Positions 8,660-16,356 of a stretch of DNA of 64,000 nt are shown in pieces. Numbering within the stretch: position 1 is the first letter of the stretch; the number at the start of each line of letters is the position of its first letter. This stretch comes from Caldilineaceae bacterium (GTDB lineage: Bacteria > Chloroflexota > Anaerolineae > Caldilineales > Caldilineaceae): positions 7,655-71,654 of the forward strand of contig JALHQH010000059.1 of NCBI GenBank assembly GCA_022842065.1, in the 5' to 3' direction. The notes under the pieces were generated by a model. It did no database searches. It saw nothing but the letters and a program-made list of their open reading frames with translations, and was not told the origin of the DNA. The translations under genes were made by a program, and so were the position numbers.

Positions 8660-10293
8660 ATTCACAAGTAGTAAATTCGCCGGCCGAAAGCAGCACGCCC
8701 GCTGCTGCGGCAATCTCTGCTTTTCCTGCACCCGATCAGCTTACACAGTGGCGAGCGACTGTGGTCAAGAAAGTCAAGCGGCAGACCATGCTCGTCCAAC
8801 GCCAATATCTGGAGCAGGCGGATAACTGGCAGTTGCTGGATCTACAACGCGAGCAACTGTTTCATCTGATTGCGCTCAATTTCCATCAAATCGGCGACTG
8901 GCAGGCCGTCATTGATAGCGTATTGCGTGGGGATGAGTATATGCAACGGCGTGGGGCGTGGGAACGGTGGGGCGAACTGCTGACGTTGGCCTTACAAGCA
9001 GCCCGCTTCCTGGCCGATCCGCTGGCCGAGGCTGAAATCAGCTTTCGCCTGGGCAGCTTGCGTTTCCGTCAGGGGCTCTTCCAGACTGCATCTGCTGAGC
9101 TGACCAGCGCCGAACGGCTTTATCGCGCCGTGGGGGCAACCGACCAGTTGCCGAAAATTTGGATCTGTTTTGCTGAAAATCAGATCGCTCAGGGGCACTA
9201 TCGCGCCGCAACTGATAACCTGAGCCGCGCCGAGCAGCACCAACAGACCATGCGCGACGCGCAACTCTGGATCAACTTCTGTTGTGCACGAGGACTCTTC
9301 GCCAACCGACAAGGGGATGCCCAAAATGCGATCACTTGGTATACAAAGGCGTTGACCCTGCCTGAGCCCAACGTCGCGGTCAGCAGCGAAGTTCGTAATA
9401 GTCTGGGCACCGCGCATCAGCGGTTGGGTAGCCTCTATTGTGAGCGTGGTGCCTATGAAGATGCCCTTACCCATTTGGCAGCCGCCCATAAAATTGTCGC
9501 TGCGAACGGTAACGATAGTGCCATGAGTCGCATCTTATCGCTCACCGGCACCGTCTGGGGGCTACGCGGCCAACTTTATCGGTCGATTGACTATTTTCAG
9601 CAAGCGTGTGCCGTAGCCGAGCGCTGTGGTTACCTGGGCATGTCGCTATCGGGCCATTCTAACCTTGCCGTTTCCTATTATCGATTGGGGGAATTGACCA
9701 CTGCGCTGCGCGAAGTCCGCATTGCTACCCATTTGGCTACGCGTCTGGAGTATAGGCCGACTTGGTTGAATAGCCTGATCAATGAGTGTGAAATTCTCTG
9801 CGCATTGGCACAACCCAACGGAGCGCAGGCTGCATTGCGCGCTGCGGAAACCCTGTGGCTGGAAATGGATGGTACCCCCGAATTGGCTGCCTTTCTGGCC
9901 GGCGCACAAGGCCGTGTCGCCGCGCTGTTGGGTGATGGGGCCACGGCGATTCAACGGTTTCTGGCGGCCATTGCTGAGATGCAAACGACCCAAAATCGCT
10001 TTGAAATGGCTGAGTTTGCCATCGAACTCGTGCCCCTCTATCTGGCGCAGTGCGTTTGGGACGAGGCCGCCGCCTGGGTTGATACCGTGCGCACGATTGG
10101 CCAGGAACTGCAGCAGAGCGAATTGAGCGGGCAGGCCGAAATGCTGGCCGGCGACTTGGCCCGTCTCCAAGGCGATGTCGCTGGCGCTAGACTTCTTTAC
10201 CAAGCAGCGCAAGCCGCATTTGACGCCCAAGCCCATGATCGGAATCGTTATTTGGCGGCGCGTTTAGCCAAACGTCGGCAAGCATTGGGCTAA
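8647..10293 (+). CDS. TPR-repeat protein, sensor partner of the NB-ARC ATPase
   Basis: 548 aa from ATG 8647. An earlier in-frame GTG at 8581 would overlap the previous gene by 79 bases and is less likely. From about residue 60 on the protein is a continuous helical-repeat array. TPR-type pairs are visible in DPLAEAEISFRLGSLRFRQG, NRQGDAQNAITWYTKAL, YCERGAYEDALTHLAAA, YRSIDYFQQACAVAERCG and YYRLGELTTALREVRIA. It probably forms the protein- or ligand-binding superhelix that in other STAND proteins is fused behind NB-ARC. The stop codon TAA coincides with the left end of a mobile palindromic element. Confidence 0.8.
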   Translation: MVAINSQVVNSPAESSTPAAAAISAFPAPDQLTQWRATVVKKVKRQTMLVQRQYLEQADNWQLLDLQREQLFHLIALNFHQIGDWQAVIDSVLRGDEYMQRRGAWERWGELLTLALQAARFLADPLAEAEISFRLGSLRFRQGLFQTASAELTSAERLYRAVGATDQLPKIWICFAENQIAQGHYRAATDNLSRAEQHQQTMRDAQLWINFCCARGLFANRQGDAQNAITWYTKALTLPEPNVAVSSEVRNSLGTAHQRLGSLYCERGAYEDALTHLAAAHKIVAANGNDSAMSRILSLTGTVWGLRGQLYRSIDYFQQACAVAERCGYLGMSLSGHSNLAVSYYRLGELTTALREVRIATHLATRLEYRPTWLNSLINECEILCALAQPNGAQAALRAAETLWLEMDGTPELAAFLAGAQGRVAALLGDGATAIQRFLAAIAEMQTTQNRFEMAEFAIELVPLYLAQCVWDEAAAWVDTVRTIGQELQQSELSGQAEMLAGDLARLQGDVAGARLLYQAAQAAFDAQAHDRNRYLAARLAKRRQALG

Positions 10294-10385
10294 TAGACAA
10301 CGTAGATTAACATGGCACAATCGTGTACTGCGCATCCCCTGATGCGCAGCCCGCTTGGTGCCAACTCTATTTGTCGTATCTATAA
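10291..10385. mobile_element. TAA-flanked palindromic element, copy 1
   Basis: 95 bases including TAA at both ends. It is the same length as copy 2 at 14149-14243 and nearly identical to it over the inner part, which contains TGGCACAATCGTGTACTGCG, the small hairpin CTGCGCATC-CCCT-GATGCGCAG, and an end reading CTCTATTTG...TCTATAAGC. The ends are roughly complementary (TAGACAA / TTGTCGTATCTA). It carries no coding capacity, so it resembles a MITE. Here it sits exactly at the TPR gene stop codon. Confidence 0.75.
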
Positions 10386-10830
10386 GCTAGTTGACCCGTT
10401 GATTCGCCGCAAATACGTCCTTACCCCGCTCAATTTACACCAGATAAACGTAAGCCATCCACCCCATCGTTGCGCAGCGATTGGCTGCTATACTTGGCAT
10501 GGCACAAGCTCCACAAAAACTCCACAAAAACTCCAATGAAACTCTAGTTAGCGCTGGTGATGCACAAGGGGCACACGACGTGACTGCACATATAACACAA
10601 GTTTTTGGGAGTATTTTGAGAGCCAATGCACGCTCTTTTTGTGTACAATTAGTTGCTGTCAGATAGAGCAAACAATACTTGCTTCGCCATTCCTGTGCGG
10701 GTAGCCGCGATGGGCCAGGCAATCCCTCGGTCACTATCGCCTTATACACCAGCAGTTGTCGCCCATTAACCTTGTTTCCACTGGCTAACGTGTTAAGTGG
10801 TGGCATCGCCAAAATAGATTAGGAATTGCC
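10386..10830. other. Gap without a recognised gene
   Basis: 445 bases. It contains a tandem ACTCCACAAAA repeat near 10508-10530, and TATACT near 10489 and TACAAT near 10645 as possible -10 boxes. An AGGAAT ribosome site precedes the TetR gene. Short open frames on both strands show no family resemblance. Confidence 0.5.
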
Positions 10831-11478
10831 ATGAGTGCCTTAATCCAGCAGCGCATCCTGTTCAAGCAGCGGTCGATTACTGCTGCTGCCCATCAGCTGA
10901 TTGCTACTCAGGGGTTGGACAACCTATCCATGCGTGCCGTTGCCCGCCAAACCAGCATGAGTGCTGCGAACCTTTATGAATATTTTGATAACAAAGAGGA
11001 TATTGTCGTTGCGGTCTTCGTGACAATGATTAGTGACCTCGTCGCACAACTGGGTCAAGTGGATCAACAGTTACCCCCTGAGCCGTATTTATTAGCGCTC
11101 GCTTTGGGCTGCTTTGAATTTTTCCAATGTGAGCAAGAACAGTTGTTGGTCCTCAGCGCAACATTACCGACCATCACCCAGCGACGGCGATCCACCGATC
11201 TCGCAACCGGCGGCAATTACCCCAAACATGCGTCTTCCCCGCTCAACGCGCTGGTCACCCTCTTCGCAGCCGGAGTGAAGCGTTATTTAGAGGGGATCGC
11301 CCCCACCCCACGACCGGGCTTAAGTAGTGATGCCATCGCCCATTCCCTCGTGACTGTGCTCTTTGGCTATCTGGTCGTAAAGGTGCAGAACTCACCCACT
11401 GCGGTCAACCGACTGGCCTTACAGGCGATCATTCGGGCCTTTCTAGACAGCACCGTCACAAATGAGCTGCGCTGCTAG
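10831..11478 (+). CDS. TetR-family transcriptional repressor
   Basis: 215 aa. The N-terminal helix-turn-helix is clear at about residues 14-60: ITAAAHQLIATQGLDNLSMRAVARQTSMSAANLYEYFDNKEDIV, with the recognition helix SAANLYEYF. The C-terminal part is the all-helical ligand and dimer domain (TetR_C type with ALALGCFEFFQCEQEQL). It stands divergently from nothing but converges on the minus-strand MFS gene 82 bases downstream. It may control that exporter; this is inference from proximity only. ATG with AGGAAT upstream. Confidence 0.9.
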   Translation: MSALIQQRILFKQRSITAAAHQLIATQGLDNLSMRAVARQTSMSAANLYEYFDNKEDIVVAVFVTMISDLVAQLGQVDQQLPPEPYLLALALGCFEFFQCEQEQLLVLSATLPTITQRRRSTDLATGGNYPKHASSPLNALVTLFAAGVKRYLEGIAPTPRPGLSSDAIAHSLVTVLFGYLVVKVQNSPTAVNRLALQAIIRAFLDSTVTNELRC

Positions 11479-11559
11479 CGTACACACCTGTGGTCGCATG
11501 GTTGTATGGTCCCGTGGTCTGGACGACGCGGCTACAAGACTACGCAACTGCTTTTCATC

Positions 11560-12867
11560 TTAGTTCGGCAAAGCGCTCGCCAGTAACTCGTGCTCTGCGC
11601 TTTGCCGCCGATAGTAGACAATCACGAGTACACAGGCTACCCCGTTAACCAGCCCGACCAGCAGGAAGGGTAACCCCGGCGTCAAGCGGACCAGCCAACC
11701 GCCCAATAGTGAACCACCGATCATACAGAGACTCCAGACCGCGTGGAGCAATCCAAAGGTTGCGGGGTGTTCTGCCTTGGGCAAGCCATCCGCCACCCAG
11801 AGATACATGAGGGTGGAAAGTGACCAGGCCGCAGCAATGCCCAGCACACCAAAGCCGAAGAGTGCCTCAATGTGTCCCACCCCCCAAAAGAGGCCAAAAC
11901 CGACCACAATGATGATGCTGTAAGCGACCAGCGTTGGCCGTTGCGCACCCCAGCGGTCGGCCGCCTGCCCTGCCAGCAGTTGTGCCGCCGAAGCCACGAT
12001 CAGCGTGGTGGTGCCATAGGCGGCTACGGTCACTTTGCTGCCCGACAGTTCGTTGAGCAGCAGGGGCACCAGCACCATCAGCGTGCCGTAGAAGAGGGTC
12101 GGCAACCCGCGCAAGCCGATCAACAGCTGCACCTTGGGCTGGCGCAGCGTTGGCAGGAGGGTTGCGCCGAGGGTGCGCAGCGTAACAGGATGATTCGCAT
12201 AGTCGTGAAGATTGGGCATCCAGTGGGCAAGGATCAAGGTGGCGGTGATGGTCAATGCAACGGCCGTCCAGCCAAAGGCACTAAAGCCGGCGCGCTCAAT
12301 CACGAGGCCGGCCAGCGGATTACCGACCGCGCCGCCAATCGTCATACTCAGCGCATAGATTGCGGCGAGGATACCCAACGCGCCTTGGCCACTAAGCCGG
12401 GTGAGATAGCTGGAACTGCCCACATTCATCAACGCCGAGCCGGCCCCGCCGATCAACCACAAGAGCGCGACCGCCCAGAAGTTATGGACTTGGAAGGCCA
12501 GACTGTTTACACCTGCCAGTAGCAGCCCCACCACGAAGACCCATTTGCTGCCCAAGCGCGCCGTCACCGCGCCGCTAAGCAACGCTGTAACCATACTGGC
12601 GATTTGCGCCCCCGCCACCACACCAGAGATCGTCACCGCTGTTAAAGCGAGCGTCTCCTGGAGATAGATTAAAAAGAAGGCAAATTGAGACATATCGCGC
12701 ATGCCACTGGCCATCTGCCCAAAGATTAGTAAGAGCGCAGGTTGCCAGCTTGCCCGCCGTCTCTGTTGCCCCTGCTGCGGCAGGTCACTATCGATTGAAG
12801 CCATCTTACGCACTGCGCCCTTTCCGGATAAGTGAGGCAAGGTGATTGATTGACCAAAGTTTAGCAT
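11560..12867 (-). CDS. MFS transporter
   Basis: 435 aa with about 12 hydrophobic segments. N-terminal 40 residues are polar, then LLLIFGQMASGMRDMSQFAFFLIYLQETL begins TM1. The loop VTARLGSKWVFVVGLLLAGV is the motif-A region, with the usual D and one R replaced, and AAYGTTTLIVASAAQLLAGQAADRWGAQRPTLVAYSI is the repeat of that motif in the second half. A 22-residue shorter start (KMASIDSD) is possible. No substrate can be named. The tetR-type gene on the other strand may regulate it. Confidence 0.85.
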   Translation of the reverse strand: MLNFGQSITLPHLSGKGAVRKMASIDSDLPQQGQQRRRASWQPALLLIFGQMASGMRDMSQFAFFLIYLQETLALTAVTISGVVAGAQIASMVTALLSGAVTARLGSKWVFVVGLLLAGVNSLAFQVHNFWAVALLWLIGGAGSALMNVGSSSYLTRLSGQGALGILAAIYALSMTIGGAVGNPLAGLVIERAGFSAFGWTAVALTITATLILAHWMPNLHDYANHPVTLRTLGATLLPTLRQPKVQLLIGLRGLPTLFYGTLMVLVPLLLNELSGSKVTVAAYGTTTLIVASAAQLLAGQAADRWGAQRPTLVAYSIIIVVGFGLFWGVGHIEALFGFGVLGIAAAWSLSTLMYLWVADGLPKAEHPATFGLLHAVWSLCMIGGSLLGGWLVRLTPGLPFLLVGLVNGVACVLVIVYYRRQSAEHELLASALPN

Positions 12868-12958
12868 AGCTCGAAATTTTCAACCATGTAGTGTAATCGA
12901 TACTCATTTTTCCACCTCTTTGTATACTGCACGGCAGCACATCAAGTAACTATTACGA

Positions 12959-13066
12959 CAACGTTAAAGTGGCCGTTACACTAGTGTGTGTCTAACTGGT
13001 CCGTGACCGGCGGGTATCGGCCCCAGCCGCTGGTCACGGACCAGCTAGGCACGTAATTTAACGTTG
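12959..13066. repeat. Large inverted repeat 1 of a cluster
   Basis: Outer arms CAACGTTAAA (12959-12968) and TTTAACGTTG (13057-13066). An inner 18-base stem CTGGTCCGTGACCGGCGG (12996-13013) pairs with 13027-13044 with one mismatch. The loop includes CCCCAGCCGCT, which recurs in the palindrome at 14719-14783. The rest of the 12868-13708 gene-free stretch holds three more such structures and no recognisable gene. Confidence 0.85.
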
Positions 13067-13264
13067 CCCTACTATTTACATCTGAAAAAGTGTTACTTTA
13101 TGGTGCCGTTTGGTCTATAGTCAAAGACATGTCGTTCAATCAACTGGCCATCCAATCCAGCGTGTAACCTATATACCTTAACTAAAGAGCGCTAGGTAGT
13201 AACAGCGGTGACAGGCGCAACAGGTTACTTACTGTAATGCTACTGCGTACAGTGTAAACTAAGT

Positions 13265-13371
13265 TTTTGTGGGTCGGAAACACGGTCTTCCTGGAAGGGG
13301 TCATGCGATCTCTGCGCACAGGCCAATCGCGTGACCCCTTCCAGGAAGACTTCGCCTCCCGACCCACAAAA
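13265..13371. repeat. Large inverted repeat 2 of a cluster
   Basis: Long arms: TTTTGTGGGTCGG..GTCTTCCTGGAAGGGGTCA.. on the left and TGACCCCTTCCAGGAAGAC..CCGACCCACAAAA on the right, with a short irregular centre. No T-run. Possibly a transposition-derived element. Confidence 0.9.
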
Positions 13372-13397
13372 TTTCAGATTACTGGTAGTGTCATGAA

Positions 13398-13494
13398 TTA
13401 TTCGCCAAGGGCTCGCACCGGATTGTCAGATCCTGTGCACGGTGCGGGGATTTGCGGGTACCCCTTGGGTGCCCCGCCGAGCGGTGGCGAATAA
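13398..13494. repeat. Large inverted repeat 3 of a cluster
   Basis: Ends TTATTCGCCA and TGGCGAATAA with inner GCACCG/CGGTGC. The loop contains CGGGTACCCCTTGGGTGC (13455-13472), a module also found near 34977, 48955 and 49873. Weaker outer pairing (TAGTGTCA/TGACGCTA) extends it to about 13385-13507. Confidence 0.85.
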
Positions 13495-13538
13495 CCCGTG
13501 ACGCTAACGATTACTTAATTTACCGTGTACTGACTATC

Positions 13539-13620
13539 AGTAGATCGCAGTGTAGTCTGCATCCCCAGATGCAGACACCCGTTTGCATCTGGGGATGCGA
13601 ACTACACATTGCGGTCTACT
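13539..13620. repeat. Large inverted repeat 4, flanked by a 9-bp direct repeat
   Basis: Arms contain GTGTAGTCTGCATCCCCAGA and its near complement. ACTGACTAT lies directly on both sides (13529-13537 and 13618-13626), like a target duplication. The same stem family occurs at 35976-36048. Confidence 0.85.
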
Positions 13621-13708
13621 GACTATATATCGTGTGAATGCCGCAAGCGGATCGCCTTTTGAGTCTTTTGCCGAAAAGGTTTGACCGCGCAAGATAAGGA
13701 GCAGCCGA

Positions 13709-14398
13709 ATGGCTAACAGCGTGGCCAATAACCGACCCACACCTGCCCAGTTTGCTGGCCGGAAAATCGTGCAAAGCCCACTGTTTACGCTTTTCTTTGG
13801 GCTTGTTCTGCCGTGCTTGATCCTTGGACTCGACTTCTTTGTGGTCCAGACGGTCGGTCTCCTTGATAGTCCACTGCTACTCGTCACTGCGCCCTTGCGC
13901 CTGTTCGTGCCCCTCCAACCAGAGTTTACCTATATCGTCGTCGGTTTCGCTGTCGGCGCGCTAGCCTACTGGTTGCGTGTGGGCCAGCGCAGTGGGCCAG
14001 GTGCCGGCTTTGTGGCCGGCAAATTTGAGTGATGCCGACCTAAGTGGCGCGATTTTGCCCTTGGACCTGGATGGTGTGCAGCTACGCGGTGTCGATCTAC
14101 GCGCCACGCAGATCGACTGGCGTCAGGTCACGCTGGTGCGGACTGACCTAATAGATAACACAATCAAACCTGGCACAATCGTGTACTGCGCATCCCCTGA
14201 TGCGCAGCCCGCTTTGTGTCAACTCTATTTGCTTTGTCTATAAGCCGCGCGAATCTGAGTAGCATCGACTTGCGCGGGGTTGATTTGAGTCAGGCAATCT
14301 TGCGGGCGACCATCCTTGTTGGCGCGCGCTACGACCAGGCAACCCAATGGCCGGCGGGGTTCGACCCAACTTTACACGGTGCTGTGCGCCGCGATTGA
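13709..14398 (+). pseudogene. Membrane-anchored pentapeptide-repeat protein, broken
   Basis: The gene begins well (AAGGAG then ATG 13709) and encodes two membrane segments (LFTLFFGLVLPCLILGLDFF, TYIVVGFAVGALAYWL). Around 14005-14030 the frame must shift by one base to continue into pentapeptide repeats (ANLSDADLSGAILPL.., GVQLRGVDLRATQ). After VRTDL at 14150 a 92-base palindromic element plus a TAA duplication interrupts the repeats. They resume as SRANLSSIDLRGVDLSQAIL to a stop at 14396-14398. Removing the element restores a perfect A/S-x-L-x-x register, so the original was one protein. Function of the intact form unknown; pentapeptide repeats form a right-handed beta-helix. Confidence 0.8.
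14149..14243. mobile_element. TAA-flanked palindromic element, copy 2, inserted in a gene
   Basis: Same 95-base length as the copy at 10291-10385, with TAA at both ends (14149-14151, 14241-14243). It lies inside the pentapeptide-repeat coding sequence between codons for ..RTDL and SRANL.. This gives both ends of the element and shows that it moved. No coding capacity, so it would need a transposase supplied elsewhere. Confidence 0.8.
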
Positions 14399-14560
14399 CT
14401 GCCCGGTCGCGGCCACACAACGGCTTCGCACTCACCGCGACTTTGATCCCGACACAAATAATCTGTGTTCTGTTTTTTTAGCTGCAAAGCCGGTTTTCCG
14501 CTTTACGTGCTGCGCAAAAGGGCCGAGTGGCCATGGGGCGCGTCCCAATTTTGGGGTAAA

Positions 14561-14624
14561 CGTCCCCGGCACAGGCGAAAAATTGGTTCGTCTGCGGACC
14601 ATTTCCTCGCCTGTGCCGGGGACG
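14561..14624. repeat. Inverted repeat, 18-base perfect arms
   Basis: CGTCCCCGGCACAGGCGA (14561-14578) pairs exactly with 14607-14624 around a 28-base loop. It lies in the 14399-14837 gap, which otherwise holds only the next palindrome and no gene I can support. Confidence 0.9.
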
Positions 14625-14718
14625 TAGTGCGATTCGCCCCTTTCTTTGGACGCAGCCGTGGCCATAGGGTGTATTTCACTTTTGGGGCGAATTTTTCGCA
14701 CCAGGGTTAAAACCCGCT

Positions 14719-14783
14719 GCTGACAGTGATAAGCCGCATCCGCGGATCAGCCCCAGCCGCTGAGGCGGCTTCTCACTGTCAGC
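14719..14783. repeat. Inverted repeat before the mazEF promoter
   Basis: GCTGACAGTGA-(T)-AAGCCGC on the left pairs with GCGGCTTCTCACTGTCAGC on the right. The loop carries CCCCAGCCGCT, shared with the element at 12959-13066. AAGCCGC/GCGGCTT also forms the stem of the element at 48905-48988. Confidence 0.85.
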
Positions 14784-14837
14784 CGGCAGTTTCAACTGCT
14801 GCCCCCAAAGTGAGATACACTCTGGCCATACTGCCCC

Positions 14838-14866
14838 TTGACAGAACGAAATGCTGGACATACAAT
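14838..14866 (+). promoter_or_regulatory. Promoter of the mazE-mazF-thg1 run
   Basis: TTGACA (14838-14843), exactly 17 bases, TACAAT (14861-14866): a near-consensus housekeeping promoter 38 bases before the mazE ATG. Confidence 0.8.
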
Positions 14867-14877
14867 GTAATTACATT
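14864..14877. promoter_or_regulatory. Probable MazE operator
   Basis: Perfect 14-base palindrome AATGTAATTACATT overlapping the -10 box and transcription start. AbrB-fold antitoxins such as MazE usually repress their own promoter at sites placed like this; the assignment to MazE is inference. Confidence 0.6.
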
Positions 14878-14903
14878 CTATCCTGGGCAAGCGAGGGCTA
14901 TTT

Positions 14904-15170
14904 ATGACAACCGCAGTCAAAACGCACATCATCAAAATCGGCAACTCCCAAGGGATTCGCATCCCCAAGGTGCTCCTGCAACAAGTGGGCCTACACCATG
15001 AAGTCGAAGTCGAGGCCCAACTTGGCCAGTTGGTGATCCGCCCGGTGACGCTGGCGCGCCAGGGGTGGGAGCAAGCCTTTCAAAGCATGGCTGATGCCGG
15101 CGATGATCATTTGCTCGATCCTGAACCGCTGGTCGAAACTGAATGGGAAGCCGCTGAATGGGCATGGTAG
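14904..15170 (+). CDS. mazE: MazE-type antitoxin (AbrB/SpoVT fold)
   Basis: 88 aa. The swapped-hairpin DNA-binding domain is clear: KTHIIKIGNSQGIRIPKVLLQQVGLHHEVEVEAQLGQLVIRPV. It is followed by an acidic, tryptophan-containing tail (DHLLDPEPLVETEWEAAEWAW) of the type that wraps the MazF dimer groove. It overlaps mazF by 13 bases. Protects the cell from MazF and probably represses its own promoter at the palindrome over the -10 box. Confidence 0.93.
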   Translation: MTTAVKTHIIKIGNSQGIRIPKVLLQQVGLHHEVEVEAQLGQLVIRPVTLARQGWEQAFQSMADAGDDHLLDPEPLVETEWEAAEWAW

Positions 15171-15487
15171 CCGAACGGTTTGAGGTCTATCTCGTCAATT
15201 TAGATCTCACGGTTGGCGCGGAGATTCAAAAGACGCGTCCCTGTGTGGTCGTCTCGCCGGATGAAATGAACCGCCATATCGCCACCGTCATCATCGCGCC
15301 GATGACGACCCAGGGCAAGCGCTACCCGACCCGCGTCCTTTGCCACTTTGACGGCAAAAGTGGCCTGATCGTGCTCGACCAACTGCGCACGGTGGATCGT
15401 ACGCGCTTAGTCAAACGCCTTGGCAAACTCAGCGATGAGGAACAAGTCGCCGTGCTCCAAGTGCTGGCCGAACTTTTTGCAGCGTGA
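15158..15487 (+). CDS. mazF: MazF-type endoribonuclease toxin
   Basis: 109 aa, PemK/MazF fold. Signature segments: FEVYLVNLDLTVGAEIQKTRPCVVVSPDEMN (the KxRP-V-V-V-S loop with catalytic Arg), IIAPMTT (the Thr) and SGLIVLDQLRTVDRTRLVKRLGKL. These toxins cut single-stranded RNA at short sequences, in mRNA, rRNA or tRNA. Start is ATG 15158; a second ATG at 15164 is also possible. Only 11 bases separate its stop from the Thg1-like gene, so an RNA-cutting toxin and an RNA 5'-end repair enzyme appear to share a transcript. Confidence 0.93.
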   Translation: MGMVAERFEVYLVNLDLTVGAEIQKTRPCVVVSPDEMNRHIATVIIAPMTTQGKRYPTRVLCHFDGKSGLIVLDQLRTVDRTRLVKRLGKLSDEEQVAVLQVLAELFAA

Positions 15488-15498
15488 GATAATAAATT

Positions 15499-16263
15499 AT
15501 GACCTTCGATGAACTCGACCAAAAAATGCGCGTCTTTGAGACTAGCCATGACCACTGTGTGCTGCCAGGGCTCTTTATGGTGGCGCGCCTGGATGGCCGC
15601 GGCTTTACCCGCTTGACCAAGACGGTGCAGCAATTTGAAGCGCCCTTTGATGAGCGCATGCGCAACCTGATGGTCGAAACCACGCTGCACCTGATGCAAT
15701 GTGGCTTTCGTGTCATCTATGGCTATACCCAGAGCGATGAGATCTCTCTGCTCTTTCACCCCAATGAGGAGACCTTTCAGCGCAAGCTGCGTAAATACGA
15801 GTCGATCCTCGCCGGTGAGGCCAGCGCGAAGTTTTCCCTGTTACTGGGCGATCATGGGGCCTTTGACGCCCGCATTTCGCAATTGCCGAGAGCTGAAGAT
15901 GTCGTCGATTATTTTCGTTGGCGCAGCGAGGATGCCCACCGGAATGCGTTGAATAGTCACTGTTACTGGCTGTTGCGCAAACAAGGGCAGCGTGTTGGCC
16001 AGGCGACCAGTTTTTTGGAAGGAATGTCGGTCGCAGCTAAGAATGAACTGCTCTTTCAGCACAATGTTAACTTCAATGAACTGCCCCTGTGGCAGAAGCG
16101 CGGCGTTGGCCTCTACTGGGAAAGTTATGCCAAGGAAGCATGGAACCCGTTGACCAATACCGCTGTCACCGCCGAACGGCGGCGCATCCAGGTCAACTAC
16201 ACGCTGCCAATGAAGGATGAATACAATCGTTTCCTCATGGAACTGCTTCAGCAGCACAATTGA
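15499..16263 (+). CDS. Thg1-like 3'-5' RNA polymerase (tRNAHis guanylyltransferase family)
   Basis: 254 aa, full length for a bacterial Thg1-like protein. Family signatures are all present: RLDGRGFTRLT (30-40, metal Asp 32), the palm motif GYTQSDEISLL (75-85, Asp 80 and Glu 81), FDARISQLP (122-130) and YFRWRSEDAHRNALNSH (138-154). These enzymes add nucleotides to RNA 5' ends in the 3'-5' direction; bacterial members repair 5'-truncated tRNAs. It starts 11 bases after mazF and shares its promoter. Repair of toxin-damaged RNA, or of tRNA generally, is a plausible role but is inference. Confidence 0.93.
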   Translation: MTFDELDQKMRVFETSHDHCVLPGLFMVARLDGRGFTRLTKTVQQFEAPFDERMRNLMVETTLHLMQCGFRVIYGYTQSDEISLLFHPNEETFQRKLRKYESILAGEASAKFSLLLGDHGAFDARISQLPRAEDVVDYFRWRSEDAHRNALNSHCYWLLRKQGQRVGQATSFLEGMSVAAKNELLFQHNVNFNELPLWQKRGVGLYWESYAKEAWNPLTNTAVTAERRRIQVNYTLPMKDEYNRFLMELLQQHN

Positions 16264-16356
16264 AAACCCGGAAAAGCTGATGAATTGGTCCAGTAATGGT
16301 CTGACGTTGTCAGCGGGCAACAACAATTTTAAGTCACGCGCAGAGGGACAGTTGTG

